From assembly GCF_001927285.1 (NCBI RefSeq), contig NZ_MSIG01000006.1, positions 1 to 64,000 of the forward strand: 64,000 nucleotides of DNA, written 5' to 3'. Under the pieces are notes generated by a model. That model ran no database searches, was not told where the DNA came from, and was given only the letters and a program-made list of their open reading frames with translations. Below, piece by piece: positions 1-8,759 of the stretch. Origin of the DNA: Mongoliimonas terrestris (GTDB lineage: Bacteria; Pseudomonadota; Alphaproteobacteria; Rhizobiales; Pleomorphomonadaceae). A program made the translations under genes and the position numbers. Numbering within the stretch: position 1 is the first letter of the stretch; the number at the start of each line of letters is the position of its first letter.

Positions 1-22
1 CCCGGCGTTCGCCGGGATGACG
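1..22 (-). repeat. A-family REP-like repeat, cut by the window edge
   Basis: The first bases are the end of an A-family palindrome in reverse orientation (CCCGGCGTTCGCCGGGATGA). Bases 23-60 hold two further weak look-alikes (CCGGGATGACGG) that seem to be decayed copies. The rest of the stretch up to the first gene carries only its ribosome binding site, GGGGGAG near 87-93. Confidence 0.7.
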
Positions 23-102
23 GGTTGGGGTCGGGATGGCGACGCCTGGCCGGGATGACGGCGAGACTTCGTGACGACGGGCACTTGGGGGAGTGACGGG
101 CG

Positions 103-1248
103 ATGATGCTGGACCGCGTGCCGCGCATGATCCAGGAGGAGGGGGCGCTCGACAGGATCGGGACGCTGGCGGCGCGCTATGCGCCGGCGGGGGCCGTGCT
201 GCTGGTCGCCGATCCGGGGCTGAAGGCGGCCGGGATCACCGACCGGGCGATCGCCGCGCTGACCGGCGCGGGCATGCACCCGGTGGTGTTCGACGCCTTC
301 AAGTCGGACCCGACGACCGCCTCCACCGACGCGGCGGCGGCGCTCGCGCGGGAGATCGGCGCGGGGCTGGTGGTGGCGCTCGGCGGCGGGTCGGCGCTCG
401 ACCTCGGCAAGGCGGTCGCCTGCGTGGCGCCGGGGGCGCTTTCATCCGAAGCCTACGCGCTATGCGCCAACCCCTTGCCGGCAAAGCCGCTGCCGAAGAT
501 CTGCGTGCCGACCACATCGGGCACGGGGTCGGAGACCACGCGGGTGTCCGTGCTCAGTCTCGCCGACGGCTCCAAGGTCTGGCTCTGGGGCGACGAGATG
601 AAGGCCGAGGAGGTCGTGCTCGATCCGACGGTGACGGTGGGTCTGCCGGCGCATCTGACGGCGGCGACCGGGATCGACGCCTTCGTGCACGCCATGGAGG
701 CGGCCACCAACGTGAACGCCACGGCGGCGAACGACGTCTACGCCCACGCGGCCATCGGGCTCGTCACGCGCCATCTGATGACGGCGGTGGAGCGGCCGGG
801 GGATCTGAAGGCCCGCGCCGGGCTGCAACTGGCGGCGGCGCTGGCGGGCGTCGCGATCGACAACGCCGGTACTGCGATCGGCCACAACATCGGCCATGCG
901 CTCGCCTCGCTCCGGCCCATCCACCACGGGCGTGCGGTCGGCGTCGCGGTGCTGGCGACGCTTGCCTGGAACGCCGCGGAGGATCCGGACGGCCGGTTCG
1001 CCGCCGTCGCCGCCGCCATGGGCGAGACGGGCGGCGCGGCAGCGCTGGCGCCCGCCTACGAGCGGCTGCTGCGGGCGAGCGGCGTGACGGTTTCGCTGGC
1101 CGGGGAAGGCTTCGACGGCATCACGGCGGCGGCGCTCGCCGCCAAGATGGCGGCGCCGGAAAACGCGCCCATGCGGCGGGCGAACGCCAGGACGGTGAGC
1201 GACGAGGACCTGATGGTCTTCGCCGAGCGCGTGCTGACGCAGGTGTAG
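103..1248 (+). CDS. iron-containing alcohol dehydrogenase
   Basis: Cytosolic NAD(P)-dependent alcohol dehydrogenase of the group III (iron-activated) family, 381 aa, a full family length. The N-terminal half carries the dinucleotide-binding GGGSALDLGK at about 94-103 and the conserved TTSGTGSE at about 137-144. The C-terminal helical domain has the expected metal ligands: Asp192 and His196 in GIDAFVHAME, then His261 and His275 in GHNIGHAL and IHHG. The start is the first of two adjacent ATGs, preceded by GGGGGAG. It leads a same-strand run with an aldehyde dehydrogenase 93 bases downstream, so the pair probably oxidises an alcohol to an acid in two steps. The substrate cannot be read from sequence; maleylacetate reductase-like members of the family are an alternative. 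Confidence 0.9.
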   Translation: MMLDRVPRMIQEEGALDRIGTLAARYAPAGAVLLVADPGLKAAGITDRAIAALTGAGMHPVVFDAFKSDPTTASTDAAAALAREIGAGLVVALGGGSALDLGKAVACVAPGALSSEAYALCANPLPAKPLPKICVPTTSGTGSETTRVSVLSLADGSKVWLWGDEMKAEEVVLDPTVTVGLPAHLTAATGIDAFVHAMEAATNVNATAANDVYAHAAIGLVTRHLMTAVERPGDLKARAGLQLAAALAGVAIDNAGTAIGHNIGHALASLRPIHHGRAVGVAVLATLAWNAAEDPDGRFAAVAAAMGETGGAAALAPAYERLLRASGVTVSLAGEGFDGITAAALAAKMAAPENAPMRRANARTVSDEDLMVFAERVLTQV

Positions 1249-1341
1249 ATCTCGGCGCGACCTTCCATCAGGGCCTTCGCGCTCCCGTCCAAGGCTCGGG
1301 CGGATCACGTTTTTTCATCCGACGACAAGGCGACCGACCCG

Positions 1342-2853
1342 ATGAACAAGCCCGCCGTCTTCCCCGCCACCCGCGCCGATTGGGAAGCCGCCGCCTCGGT
1401 GCTGAAGCCGGAGGCGTCGCATTTCATCGACGGCGCCTTCGTCGCCAGCCGGTCGGGCGAGACCTTCGCCAAGGTGTCGCCGGTGGACGGGCGCGTGGTG
1501 GCGGAGGTGGCGGCCGGCGGCGCGGCGGACGTGGACCGTGCGGTCGCAAGCGCCCGGGCGGCCTTCGAGGACGGGCGCTGGCGCGGGCTGGAGCCGAAGC
1601 AGCGCAAGGCGGTGCTGCACCGGTTCGCCGACCTCGTCCGCGCGCACACCCAGGAGCTGGCGCTCCTGGAGACGCTGGACGTGGGCAAGCCGATCTCCGA
1701 TTCGCTCGCCGTCGACGCGCCGTTCGCGGCGGACTGCATCCAGTATTACGCCGAGTTCGCCGACAAGCTGGTGGACGAGATCGCCCCGACCGGGCCGGCG
1801 GACCTGGCGCTGATCCGGCGCGAGCCGCTCGGCGTGGTGGGCGCCATCGTGCCGTGGAACTACCCGCTGATCATCACCGCCTGGAAGCTCGGGCCGGCGC
1901 TGGTGGCGGGCAATTCGGTGGTGCTGAAGCCGGCTGAGCAAAGCCCTCTGTCGGCTCTGCTTCTGGCGCGGCTCGCCGCCGACGCCGGACTGCCGGACGG
2001 CGTCCTGAACGTGGTGACGGGCTTCGGCGAGGCGGCCGGCGCGCCGCTGGCGCTCCACGGCGACGTGGACATGATCACCTTCACCGGCTCCACCGAAGTC
2101 GGCAAGCTGATGCTGGAGGCCTCCGCCCGTTCCAACATGAAGCGGGTGGCGCTGGAATGCGGCGGCAAGAGCCCGCACGTGGTGCTGGCCGACTGCGGCG
2201 ACCTCGACGCGGTGGCGTCCGGCATCGCCTGGGGGATCTTCTACAACCAGGGCGAGACCTGCCACGCGGGCAGCCGGGTGATCGTGGACGCGCGGATCAA
2301 GGACGCGCTGGTGGAGAAGATCGCCGCGCACGCCGCCACCATCACCCTCGGCCACGCGCTCGACCCGGCCTCGCGCATGGCCGCCCTGGTGGAGAAGCGC
2401 CACGCGGACCGGGTGCTCGACTATGTGGCGATCGGCGTCCGTGAAGGCGCCCGGCTGGCGCTCGGCGGCCGGCGGGCGGACGACCTGCCGGGCGGCTCCT
2501 ATGTGGAGGCGACCATTCTCGATGGGGTGCAGCCGGAGCACCGGGTTGCCCGCGAGGAGATCTTCGGGCCGGTGCTGACCGTGCTGACCTTCGACGACGA
2601 GGCGGACGCGGTGCGGCTTGCCAACGACAGCATCTACGGCCTCGCCGCCGCGGTCTGGACCCGCGACATGGGCAAGGCGCACCGGCTGTCGTCGGCGATC
2701 CGGGCCGGCACCGTATGGGTGAACTGCTACGACCGGTCGAGCCTCGCGACCCCGTTCGGCGGCTTCAAGCAGTCCGGCTTCGGCCGCGACCGGAGCCCGC
2801 ACGCCATCGACAAGTACATGGATTTCAAGACCGTCTGGACCCATTTCGGCTGA
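1342..2853 (+). CDS. aldehyde dehydrogenase family protein
   Basis: NAD(P)-dependent aldehyde dehydrogenase of 503 aa, close to the usual 480-500 for betaine aldehyde and gamma-aminobutyraldehyde dehydrogenases. Landmarks are PWNYPL at about 171-176, the cofactor-loop FTGSTEVG at about 247-254, the general base Glu272 in LECGGKSP, and the catalytic Cys307 in NQGETCHAGSR. The C-terminal FGGFKQSGFGR is also present. An AAGG sits before the ATG. It lies directly after the iron alcohol dehydrogenase and before a betaine-demethylase-like gene set. An amino-aldehyde substrate is therefore plausible but is an inference from neighbours; the family alone does not fix it. Confidence 0.92.
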   Translation: MNKPAVFPATRADWEAAASVLKPEASHFIDGAFVASRSGETFAKVSPVDGRVVAEVAAGGAADVDRAVASARAAFEDGRWRGLEPKQRKAVLHRFADLVRAHTQELALLETLDVGKPISDSLAVDAPFAADCIQYYAEFADKLVDEIAPTGPADLALIRREPLGVVGAIVPWNYPLIITAWKLGPALVAGNSVVLKPAEQSPLSALLLARLAADAGLPDGVLNVVTGFGEAAGAPLALHGDVDMITFTGSTEVGKLMLEASARSNMKRVALECGGKSPHVVLADCGDLDAVASGIAWGIFYNQGETCHAGSRVIVDARIKDALVEKIAAHAATITLGHALDPASRMAALVEKRHADRVLDYVAIGVREGARLALGGRRADDLPGGSYVEATILDGVQPEHRVAREEIFGPVLTVLTFDDEADAVRLANDSIYGLAAAVWTRDMGKAHRLSSAIRAGTVWVNCYDRSSLATPFGGFKQSGFGRDRSPHAIDKYMDFKTVWTHFG

Positions 2854-2870
2854 CGGACGGGGGATACCAA

Positions 2871-2906
2871 GCTCCTGAAGTCCCGACCTGCCGGGCCTTC
2901 AGGAGC
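2871..2906 (+). promoter_or_regulatory. perfect 10-bp stem-loop after the aldehyde dehydrogenase gene
   Basis: GCTCCTGAAG (2871-2880) and its exact complement CTTCAGGAGC (2897-2906) are separated by 16 bases. No U-tract follows, so it is not a classical intrinsic terminator. It may be an mRNA-stabilising or attenuating hairpin, or an operator. Confidence 0.55.
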
Positions 2907-2947
2907 GCAGGCAAGCCCGAAAGGGCGCCGGCCGGTCAGGCCGTAAC

Positions 2948-2983
2948 GCTCGAGAAGGTCGGACGAGTCCGAGCTTTTCGAGC
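2948..2983 (+). promoter_or_regulatory. long imperfect hairpin just upstream of the enolase-superfamily gene
   Basis: GCTCGAGAAG at 2948-2957 pairs with CTTTTCGAGC at 2974-2983 through one G-U wobble. After one mismatch the inner TCGGAC pairs with GTCCGA around GA. The stem ends 15 bases before the ATG at 2999, next to the ribosome binding site, which suits translational control or a transcription-factor operator. Confidence 0.5.
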
Positions 2984-2998
2984 CAGGTATGAGGACAC

Positions 2999-4111
2999 AT
3001 GGCCAAGATCGAGCGCATCACCATCACCCACCACCGGCTGCCGCTGGACCCGCCGTTCGTGGCGTCGTGGGATTCGCGGCCGCGCGGGCACTTCGACGCG
3101 ACGGTGGTGCGCGTTGCGACCGACGAGGGCCACGAGGGCGTCGCCTCCGGCGACCTGATGCTGGGCTTCGCCGGGCACGAGCACCTGTTCGTCGGCGAGG
3201 ATCCGCTGCGGATCGAGCGGCACTACCGGGTGCTGTCGCACCTCGACTTCCACTACGGCCGCTCCTGGCCGCTCGACCTGGCGCTCTGGGATCTCGCCGG
3301 CAAGATCACCGGACAGCCGGTGTGGAAGCTCCTCGGCGGGCTCAACGACAAGGTGCGCGCCTACGCCTCGTCCGGCACGCTGCGCGATCCGGGCGGCATG
3401 GCGGAGACAGCGGAGCGCTTCCTCGGCGAGGGCTATCCGGCCATGAAGATCCGCTTCCAGCGGGGCCGCTGGCAGGACGACATCAAGGCGCTGGAGGCGG
3501 TGCGGGCGCGGGTCGGCGACCGACTGACCCTGATGGTGGACTGCAACCAGGGCTGGCGCATGCCCTGGGACACGGTCGCGCCGTGGACCTTCAAGGACGC
3601 CCTGCAGGTGGGGCGGGAGCTGGAGCGGCTTTCCGTCTACTGGATGGAGGAGCCGCTGCACCGGGCCGACCGGGAGGGCATGCGGCGCCTGCGCGAGGCG
3701 GTGGACGTGCGCATCGCCGGCGGCGAGATGACCCGCGAGCTCTCCGCCTTCCGCGACCTCGTGCGCGACGGCTGCCTGGACGTGCTGCAGCCGGACGCGG
3801 CGCTCGTCGGGGGAATCACCGGGCTCCGGCGGGTGGCGCTGATGGCGCAGGAGCACAACGTGGCGTTCACGCCGCACACCTGGACCAACGGCATGGGCGT
3901 TGCCGCCAACGCGCACCTGACGGCCGCGCTTTCCGATGCGCCCTTCCTGGAATTCCCCTACGATCCGCCCGAATGGAGCCTCGCCCGCCGGGACTACATG
4001 ATGGCGGAGCCGCTTCTCGCGGACGGCGAGGGGTGGATCCGTCTCGGCGACACGCCGGGCCTCGGCATCGCGCCCGATGAGGAGAGACTGCGCGCGACGG
4101 CACTTTCATGA
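2999..4111 (+). CDS. mandelate racemase/muconate lactonizing enzyme family protein (enolase superfamily)
   Basis: Cytosolic Mg2+ enzyme of the enolase superfamily, 370 aa, that would abstract a proton alpha to a carboxylate to racemise, dehydrate or cycloisomerise its substrate. The capping domain covers about 1-120 and the barrel 125-360. Barrel residues are visible in order: Lys150-x-Arg152 (MKIRF), metal ligands Asp181 (VDCNQGW), Glu217/218 (WMEEPL) and Glu243 (GGEMTRE), Asp266 (LQPDAAL) and His293 (TPHTW). The Lys and the Asp-His dyad fit the mandelate racemase subgroup; Arg replaces the second Lys of KxK. The next gene is a family-5 binding protein, so the substrate is probably imported. 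A betaine epimerase, as in known hydroxyproline-betaine clusters, is one possibility; a sugar-acid dehydratase is another. Confidence 0.88.
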   Translation: MAKIERITITHHRLPLDPPFVASWDSRPRGHFDATVVRVATDEGHEGVASGDLMLGFAGHEHLFVGEDPLRIERHYRVLSHLDFHYGRSWPLDLALWDLAGKITGQPVWKLLGGLNDKVRAYASSGTLRDPGGMAETAERFLGEGYPAMKIRFQRGRWQDDIKALEAVRARVGDRLTLMVDCNQGWRMPWDTVAPWTFKDALQVGRELERLSVYWMEEPLHRADREGMRRLREAVDVRIAGGEMTRELSAFRDLVRDGCLDVLQPDAALVGGITGLRRVALMAQEHNVAFTPHTWTNGMGVAANAHLTAALSDAPFLEFPYDPPEWSLARRDYMMAEPLLADGEGWIRLGDTPGLGIAPDEERLRATALS

Positions 4112-4221
4112 CAGTTTCGCAAACCTGAAGCACGGTGGCCGGATCGGTTCGGGATCAATACAAAACAGGGGACCACCCGAACCCCCCGCCACCTGAAAAA
4201 CCCCTGAGGAGGACGACGAGC

Positions 4222-5850
4222 ATGCGTTTCAAGCTCTGGACCAACAGCGGCCGACCCACCCATTCGAAGGTGGAAGGCCTCTGCGAGCAGGTGGCGAACG
4301 GCGAGATCGACCGCCGCGCCTTCCTGCGCACCGTGTGCCTTCTCGGCGTCTCGGCCGTGTCGGCGAATGCCTTCCTCGGCGAGATCGGCATGCCGATGGT
4401 CTCGGCCGCCGCCGCCCAGGAGACGCCGAAGGCCGGCGGGACCCTGCGCTTCGCCTGCCAGATCCAGGAGATCACCGACCCGATGCTGGTGAACTGGGTC
4501 GAGGCGTCGGACCTCATCCGCAACTCGTGCGAATTCCTCACCGAGGTGGACGAGAACAACGTCACGCATCCCTATCTGGCCGAGAGCTGGGATCCGTCCG
4601 AGGACCTGAAGACCTGGACGTTCAAGCTGCGCCAAGGCGTGAAGTGGACGAACGGCGACGACTTCAACGCCGATGACGTGATCTTCAACCTGAAGCGCTG
4701 GACCGAGAAGGATTCGGCGTCGCCGAACCGCACCTCCTTCGAGATGATCACCAACATCGAGAAGAAGGGCGACCACGAGATCGTGCTGACCCTCAGCCAG
4801 CCGAACCTCGCCATCCCGGAGATGCTCTACGCCTTCACCTGCGCCATCGTGAACCGCAACTTCGCGGGCGACTGGTCGAAGGACCCGGTCGGCACCGGGC
4901 CGTTCGTCCTCACCGAGTACGCGGTGGGCCAGAAGGCCTTCTTCAAGCGCAACGATGCCTACTGGGGCGAGAAGGCGCTGCTCGACGAGATCCAGTACAT
5001 CGACCTCGGCGCCGACGTGGCCGCCCATGTGGCGGCGCTCGCGGCCGGGCAGGTGGACCTCCTCTACCGCATCACGATCGCCGAGCTCGACCTCGTGGAG
5101 AAGCTGCCGAACGTGACGCTGCTCACCGGCAACGCGGCGCAGACCCTCTGCATCCGCATGCAGCCGCAGAAGCCGTTCGACGACATCCGCGTCCGCAAGG
5201 CGCTGGTGATGGCGGCCGACAACCAGCAGATCCTGGACATCGCCTACCGCGGCAAGGGCGTCGTCGGCGAGAACCACCACGTGGCGCCGTTCCATCCGGA
5301 ATACGCCGAGCTGCCGAAGCAGGCCCGCGACGTGGAAGGCGCCAAGAAGCTCCTCGCCGAGGCCGGCTATCCGGACGGGCTGGACGTGGAGCTCGTGGTC
5401 GGCAACACCCAGGGCAAGTGGGAGCAGGACACGGCGCAGATCCTGCAGCAGCAGGCGGCCGAGGCCGGCATCCGCATCAAGCTCAACGTGATGCCCGCCA
5501 CCGAGTACTGGAATATCTGGGACAAGGCCCCGTTCTCGCTCACCTTCTGGTCGCACCGCCCGCTAGGCGTGATGACGCTGAACCTGGCCTACCGCACCGG
5601 CGCGGTGTGGAACGAGGCCAAGTACTCGGATCCGGCGTTCGACGCCGCGCTCGACAAGGCGATGGGCATCGTCGACCCGAAGGAGCGCTCGGCCGCCATG
5701 GTGGACGTGGAGAAGATCCTCCAGGACGCCGCCGTGATGGTGCAGCCCTACTGGGCCGGCAAGTTCACCGCCCACGCCAAGACGGTGCAGAACTTCAAGC
5801 TGCACCCGTCGGACTACTTCAAGATGGACAAGGTCTGGCTGTCCGCGTGA
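4222..5850 (+). CDS. ABC transporter substrate-binding protein, family 5 (peptide/opine type)
   Basis: Periplasmic solute receptor of 542 aa for a Dpp/Opp-type importer. The ATG at 4222 is chosen because GAGGAGG lies just before it and the protein then begins MRFKLW; an upstream in-frame ATG at 4135 lacks such a site. Export is probably by Tat: [13 protein letters not shown], a close match to the twin-arginine pattern, precedes a hydrophobic stretch and an alanine-rich cleavage region near ANAFLG to SAAAAQ. The mature part has the family features [27 protein letters not shown] and PVGTGPF. The two permeases and the ATPase follow, but only after a 1-kb block of tandem repeats. Ligand unknown; context suggests an N-methylated or opine-like amino compound. 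Confidence 0.92.
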   Translation: MRFKLWTNSGRPTHSKVEGLCEQVANGEIDRRAFLRTVCLLGVSAVSANAFLGEIGMPMVSAAAAQETPKAGGTLRFACQIQEITDPMLVNWVEASDLIRNSCEFLTEVDENNVTHPYLAESWDPSEDLKTWTFKLRQGVKWTNGDDFNADDVIFNLKRWTEKDSASPNRTSFEMITNIEKKGDHEIVLTLSQPNLAIPEMLYAFTCAIVNRNFAGDWSKDPVGTGPFVLTEYAVGQKAFFKRNDAYWGEKALLDEIQYIDLGADVAAHVAALAAGQVDLLYRITIAELDLVEKLPNVTLLTGNAAQTLCIRMQPQKPFDDIRVRKALVMAADNQQILDIAYRGKGVVGENHHVAPFHPEYAELPKQARDVEGAKKLLAEAGYPDGLDVELVVGNTQGKWEQDTAQILQQQAAEAGIRIKLNVMPATEYWNIWDKAPFSLTFWSHRPLGVMTLNLAYRTGAVWNEAKYSDPAFDAALDKAMGIVDPKERSAAMVDVEKILQDAAVMVQPYWAGKFTAHAKTVQNFKLHPSDYFKMDKVWLSA

Positions 5851-5873
5851 GGGGAGTAGGGGTGGGGATGGGT

Positions 5874-6756
5874 GGTGTGCTCCTGTGGTGGGGGTGCGCG
5901 CTGCCGCCCCATCTTCCACCGTCATCCCGGCGAACGCCGGGATCCAACCGACGGTGGGGAGACCGGACCGTTGTGGATGATCTCGCCTGCGGTTGGGCCC
6001 CGGCGTTCGCCGGGGTGACGACCTGGATGGGAGGGAGGGTGTGAGCCTTCGGGTTCATGGCCCTCCACCGCCTCGACCTCCGTCATGGTCCGCGCAGGCG
6101 GACCACCCACGCGTTCCGGTGCGCCGGGCGAATGCGTGGGTGGTCCGGCTGAACCGGACCATGGCGATGGGAGAGGGGGTTGGGACGGAGGGTGTGCTCC
6201 TGTGGTGGGGGTGCGCGCCGCCGCCGCCTCATCCTCCACCGTCATCCCGCCGAACGCCGGGATCCAACCGACGGTGAGGAGACCGGACCGTTGTGGATGA
6301 TCTCGCCTGCGGTTGGGCCCCAGCTTTCGCGGGGGTAACGACCTGGACGGGAGGGAGGGTGTGAACCTTCGGGTTCATGGCCCTCCACCGCCTCGACCTC
6401 CGTCATGGTCCGCGCAGGCGGACCACCCACGCTTTCCGGTGCGACGGGCGAATGCGTGGGTGGTCCGGCTGAACCGGACCATGACGATGGGGGAGGGGTT
6501 GGGACGGGGGGTGTGCTCTCGTGGTGGGGGTGCGCGCTGTCGCCGTCCCACCGCCACCGTCATCCCGGCGAACGCCGGGATCCAACCGACGGTGGAAGAA
6601 CCGGACCGTTGTGGATGATCTCGCCTGCGGTTGGGCCCCGGCTTTCGCCGGGGTGACGACCTGGACGGGAGGGAGGGTGTGAAACTTAGGGTTCATTGCC
6701 CTCCACCGCCACCTCCTCCGCCATGGTCCGCTTGAGGGTCCACCCACGCTTTCCGG
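5874..6756 (+). repeat. three tandem copies of a 318-bp block carrying A and B repeat pairs
   Basis: This fills the 1040-base gap between the binding-protein and first permease genes; no gene was seen in it. Copies begin at 5874, 6191 and 6510 (periods 317 and 319), each opening with GGTGTGCTC; the third fades out near 6756. Each copy holds an A pair (forward 5921, 6241, 6559; reverse 5990, 6310, 6628) and a B pair (forward 6082, 6402, 6718; reverse 6134, 6454, third arm lost). Copy 2 has stem mutations in its A arms, so it is drifting. Amplification of an existing repeat cluster by unequal recombination is the simplest explanation. Confidence 0.88.
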
Positions 6757-6890
6757 CCGGCCGAGCAGCGTTCGGGGCGTCCGTCCTGCCCCTTCAATCC
6801 TCGCCGGCATTCGTCGGCCAAATCGCGCGCATTCCGGTAGGATGGTTCGCCGGGCCGAAGGCGCCGTTCGTTCCAACCCGAAAGGTCGCG

Positions 6891-7847
6891 ATGCTAGCCG
6901 CAGTTCTGAAGAAACTCGCCGAAGTCGTCGGCGCCATGCTGGTGGTGTCCTTCATCGTCTTCCTGGTGCTGGAAGCGAACGTGGAGGATGTGGCCGTTAA
7001 GGTGCTGGGGGCCTATTCGGCGCCCGACCAGCGAGCCGCCTGGCTGGAGGCGAACGGCTACCTGGATCCGTTCCTGGTGCGCTACGTGCGATGGCTGTGG
7101 GACTTCGTGACCCTCGACTGGGGCCAGTCGACCCTCTTCCGGGTGCCGGTGACAGAGATCCTGCCGCAGCGGCTTGCGATGACCGGCATCCTCGCCGGCG
7201 TGACGCTGGTGGTCTCCACCGTGCTGTCGCTGGTGCTCGGCATCCTCGCCGGCATGAACGAAGGGTCCATCACCGACCGGACGGTGTCCTTCGTGTCGGT
7301 GCTGACCACGTCCATCCCGGAGTTCGCCACGGCGGTGTTCCTCTCCGCCATCTTCGTGTTCTGGCTCGGCTGGCTGCCGGGCGCCTCCACCATGATCAGC
7401 GGCTTCACGGCGCGCGAGCTGGTGCTGCCGGTGGCGGTGCTGACGCTCTATTCGGCCGGCTACCTCGCCCGCATCACCCGCGCCTCCATGGTGGAGGCGA
7501 TGCGCAGCCCCTATGTGCGCACGGCGCTGATGAAGGGCGCCTCCACGTCGCGCATCGTGCTGCAGCACGCGCTCCGCAACGCGCTGATCGCCCCGGTGAC
7601 GGTGATCATGCTGCACATTCCGTGGCTTCTCTCCGGCGTGATCGTCGTGGAGGTCTTCTTCGCCTACAAGGGTTTCGGGACGCTGCTCTACGAGGCGGCG
7701 CTCAACTCCGACGTCTTCCTGATCGAGGCGTGCGCCATGGTGAGCGTGGTGGTGGTGGTCGCCACCCAGCTCATCTCCGACGGGCTCTACCGCCTGCTCA
7801 ACCCGCGCCTTCGCGTCAGCGCCAAACCTGCCGGAGCGACAGCATGA
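6891..7847 (+). CDS. ABC transporter permease (DppB-like)
   Basis: Inner-membrane permease of the oligopeptide/dipeptide/nickel importer class, 318 aa from the ATG at 6891, which has AAAGG before it; the in-frame upstream ATG at 6696 would start inside the repeat block. About six membrane segments are seen, beginning with VVGAMLVVSFIVFLVLEA. The cytoplasmic EAA-type loop is around VRTALMKGASTSRIVLQHAL, where the ATPase docks. The stop codon overlaps the next start (ATGA), showing translational coupling with the second permease. It belongs with the binding protein at 4222-5850. Confidence 0.92.
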   Translation: MLAAVLKKLAEVVGAMLVVSFIVFLVLEANVEDVAVKVLGAYSAPDQRAAWLEANGYLDPFLVRYVRWLWDFVTLDWGQSTLFRVPVTEILPQRLAMTGILAGVTLVVSTVLSLVLGILAGMNEGSITDRTVSFVSVLTTSIPEFATAVFLSAIFVFWLGWLPGASTMISGFTARELVLPVAVLTLYSAGYLARITRASMVEAMRSPYVRTALMKGASTSRIVLQHALRNALIAPVTVIMLHIPWLLSGVIVVEVFFAYKGFGTLLYEAALNSDVFLIEACAMVSVVVVVATQLISDGLYRLLNPRLRVSAKPAGATA

Positions 7848-8713
7848 CCGCCATCGAGACCCGCAAGGCCGGCTTTCGCGTGCCCGCCGTCCTCAAAAGC
7901 CCGACCGTGGTGATCGGCGCCGTGTTCGTCGGCATCTGGGTGTTCGCCGCGCTGTTCGCCCCCTGGATCGCGCCCTACGACCCGTTGCAGAGCCGCGCGC
8001 CGCTGCAGCTGCCGATGACGCGGGGGCCGGACGGCTCGCTCTACCTGCTCGGCACCGACCTCCTCGGCCGCGACATCCTCTCGCGCCTCCTCTACGGGGC
8101 GCGGGCCGTGGTGCTGTGGGCGGGCCTTGCCACCGCCACCGCCTTCACCGTGGGGCTGGCGATGGGGCTCGTCGCCGGCTTCTACAAGGGTTGGGTCGAC
8201 AAGGTGCTGTCCTTCATCGCCAACGTCATCCTCTCCTTCCCGGTGCTGGTGCTCTACATCCTGGTGATCGTCACCTTCGGGGCGTCGGGGCTCAACATCG
8301 TGCTCGCGGTGACCTTCGCGTCGGCGCCGGGCATCTTCCGCATCGTGCGGGCGCTCACCATCGACATCGCGGCGCAGGACTACGTGGCCGCCGCCATCGT
8401 GCAGGGCGAAAGCCCATGGCGGATCATGGTGGTGGAGATCCTGCCGAACGCCGCCGGGCCGCTCGTCGTCGACGCGTGCCTGCGGCTCGGCTACACCACC
8501 ATCACCATCGGCGTGCTCGGCTTCCTCGGTCTCGGCCTGCCGCCGCCGACGCCCGACTGGGGCAGCATGGTGAACGACGGCCGGCCGATGGCCATCGCCT
8601 TCCCGCACATGGTGATCTTCCCCTGCATCGCCATCTCGATGATGACGCTCGGCCTCAGCCTTCTTGCCGACGGCATCCGCGAAGTCAGCCTGAAGCAGGG
8701 GCGCGGGTCGTGA
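7844..8713 (+). CDS. ABC transporter permease (DppC-like)
   Basis: Second inner-membrane permease of the family-5 importer, 289 aa. The start at 7844 overlaps the preceding stop by four bases. It has the N-terminal cytoplasmic leader and first membrane helix (VVIGAVFVGIWVFAALFAPW) typical of DppC, then the periplasmic LGTDLLGRDILSRLLYGAR motif, and the EAA loop near DYVAAAIVQGESPWRIMVVE. The C-terminus contains LGLGLPPPTPDWGSM, a DppC hallmark. It pairs with the DppB-like protein to form the membrane pore. Confidence 0.93.
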   Translation: MTAIETRKAGFRVPAVLKSPTVVIGAVFVGIWVFAALFAPWIAPYDPLQSRAPLQLPMTRGPDGSLYLLGTDLLGRDILSRLLYGARAVVLWAGLATATAFTVGLAMGLVAGFYKGWVDKVLSFIANVILSFPVLVLYILVIVTFGASGLNIVLAVTFASAPGIFRIVRALTIDIAAQDYVAAAIVQGESPWRIMVVEILPNAAGPLVVDACLRLGYTTITIGVLGFLGLGLPPPTPDWGSMVNDGRPMAIAFPHMVIFPCIAISMMTLGLSLLADGIREVSLKQGRGS

Positions 8714-8759
8714 GGTCCGCCCGCCCCGCTCGATCCCTGCGCATACCCGGAGCCACGCC

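Noticed and set aside
5921..6660. Regularly spaced palindromic repeats that could look like a CRISPR array
   Set aside because: The 318-base period is far too long, spacers are conserved copies of each other, and no cas gene is near.
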